Assembly: GCA_030621655.1 (NCBI GenBank)
Contig: JAUXHH010000079.1
Coordinates: 1-7,352, forward strand
DNA: 7,352 nt
DNA from: Desulfobacterales bacterium
Lineage (GTDB): Bacteria > Desulfobacterota > Desulfobulbia > Desulfobulbales > BM004
Reading direction: 5' to 3'
The notes under the pieces: generated by a model
Database searches by the model: none
Told to the model about the DNA's origin: nothing
What the model saw: only the letters and a program-made list of their open reading frames with translations
Made by a program: the position numbers and the translations under genes
Part shown: in pieces, positions 1 to 6,455 of the stretch
Numbering within the stretch: the first letter of the stretch is position 1
Layout: each line of letters starts with the position of its first letter

Positions 1-256
1 GTAAGCAAGAATAATGCCTGAATATTTATCAATATTTTATGGGCAGCAATACATCCCTAAAGATTGAAGCATTATAACGGGATTAAGACTAAAGAAAACT
101 AAATTTTGAAATTATTTCATAATGTTCCATCTCTTTATCCTTTTATGCAACTGTAACGAGCCTTGCAAGATGCTGTTTTTTTCTATAAATAAATGTTAAT
201 TTGTCTTCAGAATAGAGAGTGACAGAATTATCCAATAACTCTAGCGGAATTTATCT
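1..256. other. AT-rich intergenic region upstream of the DUF1178 gene
   Basis: No convincing coding frame is visible here. The stretch is AT-rich and contains short symmetric elements: AATATT-TATC-AATATT near 22-37 and TGAAAT-T-ATTTCA at 107-119. A run of seven T lies at 176-182, preceded by the 8-bp palindrome CTTGCAAG (162-169), but no stem strong enough for an intrinsic terminator could be drawn. A weak promoter match (TTGTCT at 201-206, CAGAAT at 223-228, 16-bp spacer) could serve the gene at 257. Each box matches the sigma70 consensus at only four of six positions, so it is not annotated separately. Confidence 0.5.
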
Positions 257-700
257 ATGATCGTTTTTGATCTGGCATGTGACTGCGGCTATACCTTTGA
301 AGGCTGGTTTCAGGATCGTCAGGATTTTGACAAACAGCAGACCGCAGCCTTTTTGGTGTGTCCTGTATGTGACGGCAGGGAGGTACGTAAAATTCTTTCT
401 CCCATCCGGGCACAATCATTCAGAAATACCGGAGATGAATCTTCGCACATGAAGGCTGCAGAATCAAAACAATCAACACGTGTTGCTGATTCATTAGAGA
501 CATTGCAGGAATTTGTTGAAAAGAATTTTGAGGATGTTGGCACCGAACTGGCAACGGAATCACTTAAAATACACTATGGTGTATCTAAACCGAGAAATAT
601 TCGTGGGGTGACCACCGAACTTGAAGAGAAAAAACTGCAGGAAGAAGGTATAAATCTTTTAAAAGTACCCATGCCTGTCAAATGCAAGAATGCAAACTAA
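257..700 (+). CDS. DUF1178 family protein, putative zinc-ribbon protein
   Basis: This 147-residue protein opens with the pattern typical of the DUF1178 family: MIVFDLACDCGYTFEGWF, an aromatic/acidic segment (RQDFDKQQ), then CPVCDG. Cys8 and Cys10 together with Cys35 and Cys38 could form a metal-binding ribbon; metal binding is inferred from spacing, not shown. The middle (about residues 55-90) is polar and linker-like. The C-terminal part (about 88-135) is helical, acidic and basic, and ends in VKVPMP-type sequence common in the family. No signal peptide or membrane segment is seen, so it is probably cytoplasmic. The molecular function of DUF1178 proteins is not established. The start is ATG at 257, with only a weak GCGGAA upstream (244-249). 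The gene stands alone on this strand and converges, 28 bp apart, on the small minus-strand gene ending at 729. Family assignment is fairly sure; function is unknown. Confidence 0.88.
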   Translation: MIVFDLACDCGYTFEGWFQDRQDFDKQQTAAFLVCPVCDGREVRKILSPIRAQSFRNTGDESSHMKAAESKQSTRVADSLETLQEFVEKNFEDVGTELATESLKIHYGVSKPRNIRGVTTELEEKKLQEEGINLLKVPMPVKCKNAN

Positions 701-728
701 AGTTACCTTCAAGGCAAGAAATCAACTG

Positions 729-929
729 CTAATCACACTCCGCAGAATCATCCCGCAGCTTACGGTCAATGAAGTCGCACTCTTTAGGAGAAAGATCAAA
801 ACGTATCTCAGCTTCACTGATTATCTGCTGCCTGTTCTTCTCCGGATGTTCTTTAGTCGTTTCGCTGATCCAGCATAATGTCTTTTTCTTCTTATCGCCG
901 GAAGGCACTATTCCATCTACTGAAGACAT
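729..929 (-). CDS. Small hypothetical protein, co-directional with glgB
   Basis: This is a 66-residue charged, soluble protein that I do not recognise. It has a lysine run (KKKK, residues 13-16), then LCWISETTKEHPEKNRQQIISEAEIRFDLSPKECDFID (about 18-56), which reads like one compact helical domain with Cys19, Trp20 and Cys51; the tail is acidic. No signal peptide or membrane segment is present. Three things support a real gene. It lies 39 bp downstream of the glgB stop on the same strand. It has a good Shine-Dalgarno sequence, GGGAG, 7 nt before the ATG. Its composition is balanced, whereas the opposing frames are irregular. It is probably translated from the glgB transcript. A role in glycogen metabolism would be guilt by association only. 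The alternative is a chance frame, which the ribosome binding site makes less likely. Confidence 0.62.
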   Translation of the reverse strand: MSSVDGIVPSGDKKKKTLCWISETTKEHPEKNRQQIISEAEIRFDLSPKECDFIDRKLRDDSAECD

Positions 930-936
930 TGGGAAT

Positions 937-941
937 CTCCC
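937..941 (-). promoter_or_regulatory. Ribosome binding site of the small gene after glgB
   Basis: On the minus strand GGGAG lies 7 nt upstream of the ATG at 929-927, inside the 39-bp gap after the glgB stop codon. It is the main evidence that the 66-codon frame is translated. An ATG overlapping this site (943-941) is out of frame with the small gene. Confidence 0.6.
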
Positions 942-968
942 ATTTATTTTGTTGTGTATGTATCGGGG

Positions 969-3170
969 TTACTCATTCAATGGTTTTAGAACTATACCGC
1001 CAAGTGGAGGCAGGTTTAATTTAACATGATGAGGCGCGAAGCCAAAAGGTTCGTGGATAGTATCCAAGGGAACACTATTTTCGACATTGCTTCCTCCGAA
1101 TTGCCGGAGATCGGAATTGAATATTTCCTGGTAAGCTACGCCGGCCGGCACTCCCATTTTATAATTGTAAATAACCTGGGGGGTAAAATTAAAAACGCAC
1201 ACCAGGTGGTCCCGGTGATCAAAACCCAAACGGGCAAAACCAACCACCGAGTTATCAATATCATTGAAATCCAGCCATTGAAAACCATCAGGCGTGAAAT
1301 CAACCTGCCATAATGCAGGATTGTCACTGTACATATGATTTAGCGCCTGAACAAAATCCTGCGCTTTTTTATGGAGGGGTTCATGTTCCGGCAAATGCCA
1401 GTCAAGACTGGTCTTGCAGTACCATTCCGACAACTGGCCAAATTCACTGCCCATAAAAAGCAGCTTTTTGCCCGGATGACACCACTGCAGAAGAAGAAAG
1501 AGACGTAGATTGGCAAATTTTTGCCAATGGTCCCCAGGCATTTTTGAAAGCAGGGAACCCTTGCCGTGTACGACCTCATCATGGGAAATGGGAAGAATGA
1601 AATTCTCTGAAAATGCATAATACAGTGAAAAGGTGAGGGCATTGTGGTGGTACTTCCTGTACAGGGGATCTTTGCTTATATAGCTTAAGGTGTCATTCAT
1701 CCATCCCATGTTCCATTTAAAACCAAAACCCAGTCCACCTTGATCTGTCGATTTTGACACCCCGAAGAAGCTGGTTGATTCTTCAGCCATCATCATGACA
1801 TTAGGATAGTGATCAAATACAATACTGTTAAGGTGCCGCAGGAATTCAATAGCATCAATGTTTTCTCTGCCGCCGTAGCAGTTGGGGATCCATTCGCCTT
1901 CTTTACGGGAATAATCGAGATACAGCATGGAGGCTACAGCATCAACCCGTAATCCGTCGATATGATACTTGTCAAACCAGAACAGGGCATTTGCGATCAA
2001 AAAATTGCTGATTTCTTTTCTGCTGTAATTAAAAACCAGTGTTCCCCACTCGGGGTGGGCACCCTGCCGGGGATCCTCATGCTCATAAAGCGCCGTACCA
2101 TCAAAACGGGCAAGGCTATGACCGTCTGTTGGGAAATGGGCCGGAACCCAGTCAAGGAGAACGCCTATATCATTTTGATGGCAGAGATCCACAAGGTACA
2201 TAAATTCTTCAGGAGTTCCATATCTACTGGTAATGCTGTAGTAGGCAGTTACCTGATATCCCCATGATTCATCGAGCGGATGCTCCATGACCGGCATCAG
2301 TTCAACATGGGTGAAACCCATTTCTTTCACATAGGGAACAAGCGTGTCGGCAATCTCTTTATAGGTCAGGAAACGTTCCGGATCACCGGGGTCACGCTGC
2401 CAGGAGCCGAGATGTATCTCATAAATTGACACAGGGATATCATAGGGTTTTATCTTAGCCCGTTTTTCGAGCCAGTCCTTATCCTGCCAGGAATATTTAT
2501 TCAGTGAATTGACAACCGATGCTGTTTTGGGACGAATTTCACCATAGAACTGAAAAGGGTCAGATTTTATTTGCAAATCCCGGTATTGGGTTCTCACCTC
2601 AAATTTATACAATTCACCTTCTGTAATTCCGGGGATAAAAAGTTCCCAGATACCTGATTTTTCAAGGCTGCGCATCTGGTGTACCCGGCCGTCCCAGGAA
2701 TTAAAATCGCCGATTACACTTACCCGGCGTGCCGAAGGCGCCCATACTCTGAATATAGTTCCCTCAATGGTATCAATAGCTGTTCGATGCGCACCGAGTT
2801 TATTATAAAGTTCATAATGTGTGCCGCTATTGAAAAGATAGCGATCCATTTCACCTAACTGTGGGAGAAAACTATAGGGATCTGCAATTGTATGAACTGT
2901 ACTATCGAAATATTTGATCTCAAATTCATATGCAAATGGTTCTGAGAACTCCTGCAAAACTATTTCAAAGAGTCCCTCCTGTCTCATTTTGTACATGTAT
3001 TGTTTCTGCCCACCTATGACAATCTGAACTGACTCGGCATGTGGCTGGAAGGTGCGCACCAGAGCACCCCCTGGTTCCTGGTCAATAAAATGCAAGCCAA
3101 GCACTTGAAAGGGATCATGGTGGTCGCAATCTATAACGCGATCAATTTGTGAACTTATAAAAGTTGACAT
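969..3170 (-). CDS. glgB: 1,4-alpha-glucan branching enzyme GlgB (GH13, CBM48)
   Basis: GlgB forms the alpha-1,6 branches of glycogen by cutting alpha-1,4 glucan and transferring the oligosaccharide; it acts in the cytoplasm. Residue numbers here count from the upstream GTG at 3176; subtract 2 for the chosen ATG. The order is an N-terminal beta-sandwich (about 15-115), a CBM48 domain (about 130-225, with FRVWAPSARRVSVIGDFNSWDG), the (beta/alpha)8 GH13 barrel (about 250-620), and a C-terminal all-beta domain. The catalytic triad is complete: nucleophile Asp412 (GLRVDAV), acid/base Glu465 (MMMAEEST) and Asp533 (ISHDEVVHGKGS). As I recall the E. coli GlgB residues (405, 458, 526), the offset is a constant 7. 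Length is normal for the four-domain type. The frame also opens at GTG 3176, but GAAGAG (3181-3176) lies 5 nt before ATG 3170, which I prefer. No glgA, glgC or glgP lies in the window; a small hypothetical gene follows. Confidence 0.97.
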   Translation of the reverse strand: MSTFISSQIDRVIDCDHHDPFQVLGLHFIDQEPGGALVRTFQPHAESVQIVIGGQKQYMYKMRQEGLFEIVLQEFSEPFAYEFEIKYFDSTVHTIADPYSFLPQLGEMDRYLFNSGTHYELYNKLGAHRTAIDTIEGTIFRVWAPSARRVSVIGDFNSWDGRVHQMRSLEKSGIWELFIPGITEGELYKFEVRTQYRDLQIKSDPFQFYGEIRPKTASVVNSLNKYSWQDKDWLEKRAKIKPYDIPVSIYEIHLGSWQRDPGDPERFLTYKEIADTLVPYVKEMGFTHVELMPVMEHPLDESWGYQVTAYYSITSRYGTPEEFMYLVDLCHQNDIGVLLDWVPAHFPTDGHSLARFDGTALYEHEDPRQGAHPEWGTLVFNYSRKEISNFLIANALFWFDKYHIDGLRVDAVASMLYLDYSRKEGEWIPNCYGGRENIDAIEFLRHLNSIVFDHYPNVMMMAEESTSFFGVSKSTDQGGLGFGFKWNMGWMNDTLSYISKDPLYRKYHHNALTFSLYYAFSENFILPISHDEVVHGKGSLLSKMPGDHWQKFANLRLFLLLQWCHPGKKLLFMGSEFGQLSEWYCKTSLDWHLPEHEPLHKKAQDFVQALNHMYSDNPALWQVDFTPDGFQWLDFNDIDNSVVGFARLGFDHRDHLVCVFNFTPQVIYNYKMGVPAGVAYQEIFNSDLRQFGGSNVENSVPLDTIHEPFGFAPHHVKLNLPPLGGIVLKPLNE

Positions 3171-3175
3171 TTTCA

Positions 3176-3181
3176 CTCTTC
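3176..3181 (-). promoter_or_regulatory. Ribosome binding site that decides the glgB start
   Basis: On the minus strand GAAGAG is followed by TGAAA and then ATG (3170-3168), a 5-nt spacing. The in-frame GTG at 3176-3174 overlaps this site and has little room for its own Shine-Dalgarno sequence. The ATG, giving 733 residues, is therefore the more likely start. Confidence 0.55.
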
Positions 3182-3292
3182 AGATAAATTGTAAATATAT
3201 GGGATGTGCAATTTGCGTGTTTATTTTATTAAACAATCATGCCGAATGACAACATATATTAGATTTTCAGTCATACAACAATCATAATATAC

Positions 3293-3306
3293 TCCAGGAG
3301 CCTGGA
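3293..3306. repeat. Dyad TCCAGG-AG-CCTGGA
   Basis: This is a perfect 6-bp inverted repeat with a 2-bp centre, in an AT-rich setting about 125 bp upstream of glgB and about 165 bp upstream of yqgE. The centre is too short for a good RNA loop, so a dimeric DNA-binding protein site is more plausible than a terminator. No T tract follows on either strand. The regulator is unknown. Confidence 0.35.
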
Positions 3307-3379
3307 TCAGATTATATTTATTCTAGCCGCTTTTTAATTTTTCAGTGTCATGGTAGCCTGCGGAAACATATTCAGTACT

Positions 3380-3412
3380 CACGTTGGAGCATTGCTCCAA
3401 TCGGGAAACGTG
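3380..3412. repeat. Nested dyad upstream of yqgE (possible operator or leader hairpin)
   Basis: The inner arms TTGGAGCA (3384-3391) and TGCTCCAA (3393-3400) form a perfect 8+1+8 palindrome. Outer arms CACGT (3380-3384) and ACGTG (3408-3412) share base 3384 with the inner pair, so as an RNA the stem would be CACG/CGTG outside TTGGAGC/GCTCCAA, with an asymmetric 3' bulge. It lies 56 bp before the yqgE ATG. It could be an operator for the plus-strand genes or a hairpin in their leader; the sequence does not decide between them. There is no T tract, so it is not an intrinsic terminator. Confidence 0.45.
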
Positions 3413-3468
3413 TAGTTTGAATTATACTTTTTGATAAGTCAGCAGCCTTTAAAAGAGAGAATATACAT

Positions 3469-4020
3469 ATGGAAAGCCAGCAGGGAAGTTTTCTGATATC
3501 CACTTCAAAGATGCCGGACCCACGCTTCCGGGAAAAACTTATATACATGTGCGGACATACGGAGGAGGGCGCTATTGGACTGGTAGTTAATAATCCGCTT
3601 CCCGGCATCACACTTGATGAAATTCTAATAAACGCCAACATTCCGATTCCCGATTTTGAACTGCCGCCGGTTTATCTGGGCGGCCCGGTTGAAATGGAAT
3701 CAGGATTTATTCTGTATACTGCTGACTACCATGCAAGAGACCAACTGCAGGTGAGTGATACAGTATGCCTGTCGAGCGATCCTCAGATACTCCAGGATAT
3801 TGCCCTTCATAATGGACCAGACAATTATCTCTTTCTCCTTGGATATGCGGGCTGGGGTCCCGGACAACTTGAAAATGAATTAACGGATAATGGCTGGCTT
3901 ATACTCCCTGCCGAGGACGATATTATCTTTAAAACACCAGACCCCTTGAAATGGAAAGTGGCAGCTCAAAAATTCGGTATTGACATAACTACATATGGCG
4001 ATGTTGTTGGTAGTGCATGA
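3469..4020 (+). CDS. YqgE/AlgH family protein (DUF179)
   Basis: This 183-residue protein has the family's usual length and motifs: GSFLISTSKMPDPRF (6-20), GAIGLVVNNPL (34-44), YLGGPVEMESGFILY (69-83) and LFLLGYAGWGPGQLENEL plus GWLILPA (121-148). The family adopts a compact alpha/beta fold and is probably cytoplasmic. It is named after AlgH, linked genetically to alginate production in Pseudomonas, but its biochemical function is not known, so I give no gene symbol. The start is ATG at 3469 with AGAGAGA (3454-3460) 8 nt upstream. It is the first of five plus-strand genes; the next, archease, begins 70 bp after its stop with no intrinsic terminator visible between. Co-transcription with the RNA-repair genes is possible but uncertain. 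Confidence 0.95.
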   Translation: MESQQGSFLISTSKMPDPRFREKLIYMCGHTEEGAIGLVVNNPLPGITLDEILINANIPIPDFELPPVYLGGPVEMESGFILYTADYHARDQLQVSDTVCLSSDPQILQDIALHNGPDNYLFLLGYAGWGPGQLENELTDNGWLILPAEDDIIFKTPDPLKWKVAAQKFGIDITTYGDVVGSA

Positions 4021-4090
4021 TTTTATCAGCCGCCCATTCGTCTGATTGAGTATTCTGTTTAATTGTAAAGCATCATTGGGATAAAAGTTT

Positions 4091-4513
4091 ATGGTGCCTC
4101 AACTCTATCATCTTATTGAACATACTGCTGACACCGGTTTTGAGGTCCGGGGCAACACCAGAGAACAGGTATTTGAGGCCGCCGCCCTGGCCTTCTTCCA
4201 CATAATGTGGCGGCTTGGGCACCACAAGGAGAGTCAGCCTGAAATTATTGAAGTAACGGGCAGTGATTTGAAAGAACTCCTCGTCAACTTCCTTGAAGAA
4301 TTCCTTTATTTATATGATGCAAAAGGGTTCATCTGTAAACAGTTAACCGTTCAGTCAGTTACTGAGACAAAAATTTGTGCCAAGGCCTGGCTGCAGGAGT
4401 TTAACGATGACAAAGACCATGAGTTGCTTGGAGTTAAAGCTGTCACATATCATCAACTCTATATAGGCGAAAAAGACCATAAATGGTTGGCACAGGTATT
4501 TCTTGATATTTAG
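4091..4513 (+). CDS. Archease, activator of the RtcB RNA ligase
   Basis: Archease speeds guanylylation of RtcB, allows multiple turnover and can widen its nucleotide use. This 140-residue protein has the family's usual length and motifs: LIEHTADTGFEVRG (8-21), the helix EQVFEAAALAFFHIM (25-39), DLKELLVNFLEEFLYLYDAKGF (59-80), GVKAVTYHQL (114-123) and the C-terminal WLAQVFLDI (132-140). Asp14 of the HTAD motif and Asp139 of the terminal LDI match the two acidic metal-binding positions known to matter in other archeases. The ATG at 4091 has only a weak GGGA about 9 nt upstream. The rtcB gene starts 20 bp after the stop, so the two are surely co-transcribed; this pairing is widespread in archaea and found in some bacteria. 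No signal peptide is seen; it is cytoplasmic. Confidence 0.96.
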   Translation: MVPQLYHLIEHTADTGFEVRGNTREQVFEAAALAFFHIMWRLGHHKESQPEIIEVTGSDLKELLVNFLEEFLYLYDAKGFICKQLTVQSVTETKICAKAWLQEFNDDKDHELLGVKAVTYHQLYIGEKDHKWLAQVFLDI

Positions 4514-4533
4514 CATAGTTATGCGGATTTACT

Positions 4534-5988
4534 ATGAATGACTTCACCATCCATAATCTCAAACAGATTGATCTGTATCGCTGGCTTTTACCGAAACAAG
4601 GCAAAATGCGGACTGATGGCTTACTCTTTCTGGACAGGAGCCTTCTGGAGCATATTAAAAATGACAAAAGTATCACACAGGTTGCCAATGTGGCCTGCCT
4701 TCCAGGAATTGTTGGTAAAAGTCTCGCAATGCCGGATATGCACCAGGGTTATGGATTTCCCATAGGTGGAGTTGCGGCGTTTGATCCTGACCAGGGAGTT
4801 GTTTCACCCGGAGGGGTTGGATATGACATTAACTGCGGTGTTCGTCTCTTGCGCACTGCTCTTGAAAAGGAAGAGATAGCAACCCGGATAGATGCCCTCG
4901 TTAATTGCCTGTTCACAAATATCCCGTCTGGTGTCGGATCCAAACAGCGATATTTAAAGTTAAACAAACAGGAACTAAAAAAGGTACTGGAAACAGGTGC
5001 ATCATGGGCTATACGTAATGGGTACGGCTCAAATGATGACCTGCTGCATATCGAGGAAGGGGGCTGCCTTGGATGGGCTGATCCGGACACTGTATCTGAC
5101 AGAGCCCTGGATAGAGGCCAGGCCCAACTTGGAACTCTGGGCTCTGGAAATCATTTTGTCGAAGTCGGCTTTGTTGATAAGATATTTGACGATAAACTTG
5201 CTTCCGGAATAGGGCTTTTCAAGAATCAGGTGACAATAATCATCCATACAGGGTCAAGGGGGCTTGGCCATCAGGTATGTGGCGATTATATCCGTCTCAT
5301 GCAGAATGCTTCGCGGAAATATGGCATTGACCTGCCCGACAGAGAGTTGTGCTGTGCCCCAATCCATTCTCCAGAAGGGGAGAAATACCTGTCAGCCATG
5401 GCTGCAGCAGCAAATTTTGCTTTTGCCAACAGGCAGTTCATCACTGAAGAGGTCAGACGGACTTTTGAACATGTACTGGGACGTGGGGCAATAAAATTAG
5501 GCCTTGAACTGGTTTACGATGTGTGTCACAACATTGCAAAATTCGAAACCCATGAGGTTAATGGCCGGCAACAAGAGGTAGTTGTGCACCGCAAAGGTGC
5601 AACCCGGGCTTTCCCGGCGCACCATCCCAAGGTGCCTGATGCATACAGGGAAACCGGGCAGCCTGTACTTATTCCGGGCGATATGGGTCGTTATTCTTAC
5701 GTGCTTGTCGGTACAGAAAAAGCATTACAGGAAACTTTTGGTTCCACCTGTCACGGTGCCGGCAGATTAATGAGCAGACATGCTGCAAAAAAAATTGCCA
5801 AAGGGCATAATGTAACCGCCGAACTTGCAGAGATGGGCGTGACAGTAAAAGGGGCCGGTCGTGCAACTTTGGTTGAAGAAATCCCCCAGGCATATAAAGA
5901 CGTTGAGGACGTGGTCCGGGTCGTCCACGAGGCGGGAATTGCCAATAAAGTAGCAAGACTGCGACCACTTGGTGTGATAAAAGGGTAA
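4534..5988 (+). CDS. rtcB: RNA-splicing ligase RtcB (3'-phosphate/5'-OH, GTP-dependent)
   Basis: RtcB joins RNA ends carrying 2',3'-cyclic phosphate or 3'-phosphate to 5'-OH ends, using GTP and Mn2+ through a histidine-GMP intermediate. The 484-residue length matches the archaeal/archease-linked type rather than the shorter E. coli protein. The metal-binding and active-site residues all appear: Asp98 and Cys101 (GGVGYDINCGVR), His207 (GSGNHFVE), His238 (IIIHTGSRG), His332 (YDVCHNIA), the guanylylated His407 (GSTCHGAGR), and near the C-terminus Lys483. Spacing agrees with Pyrococcus RtcB with a shift of only 3 or 4 residues. The start is ATG at 4534 with a weak GCGGAT upstream (4523-4528). Archease lies 20 bp before it. 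No RtcR-type regulator or clear sigma54 promoter is in the window, unlike the E. coli rtcBA operon. Its targets here (tRNA repair, rRNA or mRNA) cannot be inferred. Confidence 0.98.
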   Translation: MNDFTIHNLKQIDLYRWLLPKQGKMRTDGLLFLDRSLLEHIKNDKSITQVANVACLPGIVGKSLAMPDMHQGYGFPIGGVAAFDPDQGVVSPGGVGYDINCGVRLLRTALEKEEIATRIDALVNCLFTNIPSGVGSKQRYLKLNKQELKKVLETGASWAIRNGYGSNDDLLHIEEGGCLGWADPDTVSDRALDRGQAQLGTLGSGNHFVEVGFVDKIFDDKLASGIGLFKNQVTIIIHTGSRGLGHQVCGDYIRLMQNASRKYGIDLPDRELCCAPIHSPEGEKYLSAMAAAANFAFANRQFITEEVRRTFEHVLGRGAIKLGLELVYDVCHNIAKFETHEVNGRQQEVVVHRKGATRAFPAHHPKVPDAYRETGQPVLIPGDMGRYSYVLVGTEKALQETFGSTCHGAGRLMSRHAAKKIAKGHNVTAELAEMGVTVKGAGRATLVEEIPQAYKDVEDVVRVVHEAGIANKVARLRPLGVIKG

Positions 5989-5997
5989 AAAAGGTTC

Positions 5998-6021
5998 AAG
6001 GCTAAAGGCTAAAGGCTAAAG
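5998..6021 (+). repeat. Heptanucleotide tandem repeat (AAGGCTA)3 plus AAG
   Basis: Three perfect copies of AAGGCTA (5998-6004, 6005-6011, 6012-6018) plus AAG lie 9 bp after the rtcB stop and 27 bp before the next ATG. A 7-bp unit outside coding sequence can change copy number by slippage without breaking a gene; here that would change the spacing between rtcB and the cysteine-cluster gene. Confidence 0.9.
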
Positions 6022-6048
6022 AAAAATAATCTACTTGTTTAAAAAAAC

Positions 6049-6441
6049 ATGACTAAAGTTTCAGAAATATTTGACTGCCAGCAATGCGGCTATTGCTGCC
6101 AGGGAGAGACCACCGTTTCACTCGATGAAGATGACCAAAAGCGAATGATTCAGCACCTGGGCATGGAAAGAGAGGAGGTAGCCCGTAAATATTGGCGTCA
6201 GAATGGCAACACCATTCAGATGAAGATTGTTGATGGACATTGTATATTCTATGATAACGGATGTACCATCCATGCAGGTAAACCCTGGCGTTGCACCCAA
6301 TGGCCCCTGCACCCAAGCATACTTGACGATCAGGACAATTTTGAGATCATCAAAAAATCGTGTCCTGGAATCAACAGGGAACTCGGTTACGATGATTTCT
6401 GCAAGAAGTTCACTGCACTTCTTAAACTCGAAAATAAATAA
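6049..6441 (+). CDS. YkgJ-type cysteine-cluster protein (CxxCxxCC family)
   Basis: This 130-residue protein begins with the hallmark FDCQQCGYCC: Cys10, Cys13, Cys16 and Cys17, the CxxCxxCC motif of the YkgJ/UPF0153 family. More cysteines follow at 65, 72, 82, 105 and 118 in family-like settings (GHCIFYDNGCTIHAGKPWRCTQWP). The cysteine set suggests binding of Zn2+ or an iron-sulfur cluster; that is inferred, and the family's function is not known. No membrane segment is seen. The start is ATG at 6049, but the preceding bases (TTTAAAAAAAC) carry no Shine-Dalgarno sequence, so translation may be weak or coupled. It follows rtcB by 60 bp across the heptamer repeat, and rlmH starts 14 bp after its stop, so co-transcription with rlmH is likely. 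An RNA-related role would be guesswork from the neighbours. Confidence 0.92.
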   Translation: MTKVSEIFDCQQCGYCCQGETTVSLDEDDQKRMIQHLGMEREEVARKYWRQNGNTIQMKIVDGHCIFYDNGCTIHAGKPWRCTQWPLHPSILDDQDNFEIIKKSCPGINRELGYDDFCKKFTALLKLENK

Positions 6442-6448
6442 GAAGGTG
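6442..6448 (+). promoter_or_regulatory. Ribosome binding site for the TTG start of rlmH
   Basis: GAAGGTG begins immediately after the stop codon of the upstream gene and sits 7 nt before TTG at 6456. The translated N-terminus (M)RLELLFLGKTKEKYL matches the start seen across the RlmH family, so the rare TTG start is credible. Placement next to the stop codon suits translational coupling. Confidence 0.75.
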
Positions 6449-6455
6449 AATTCTT

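Larger units (their letters stand above)
3171..3468. other. Divergent intergenic region between glgB and yqgE
   Basis: This AT-rich stretch of about 300 bp must hold the promoters for glgB (minus strand) and for the yqgE run (plus strand). I found no confident -35/-10 pair on either strand; TATACT at 3423-3428 is a possible -10 without a matching -35. Two strong dyads lie here and are listed separately (3293-3306 and 3380-3412). No open frame of note is seen. Confidence 0.6.

Noticed and set aside
151..183. Intrinsic terminator ending in seven T at 176-182
   Set aside because: The best stems around CTTGCAAG are only three or four pairs with mismatches, too weak to call.
701..728. Bidirectional terminator between the DUF1178 gene and the small minus-strand gene
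   Set aside because: The 28-bp convergent gap has no usable stem; CCTTCAAGG is only a 4-bp arm with a one-base centre and has no T tract.
769..1029. Plus-strand frame of 86 codons with a lipoprotein-like segment (LIICCLFFSGCS)
   Set aside because: It has no ribosome binding site, overlaps the conserved 3' end of glgB and is antisense to the better-supported small gene. The hydrophobic run is the complement of that gene.
1136..1642. Minus-strand frames inside glgB (1136-1327 and 1340-1642)
   Set aside because: They are alternative frames of the conserved GlgB coding region and show no family features of their own.
3407..3428. Promoter for yqgE around TATACT (3423-3428)
   Set aside because: The -10 match is fair but no -35-like hexamer lies at 16-18 bp spacing.
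4534..5988. Overlapping frames on both strands of rtcB (such as 4749-5090 and 5669-5999 minus)
   Set aside because: RtcB is conserved over its full length with all active-site residues; the others lack motifs and follow from codon composition.
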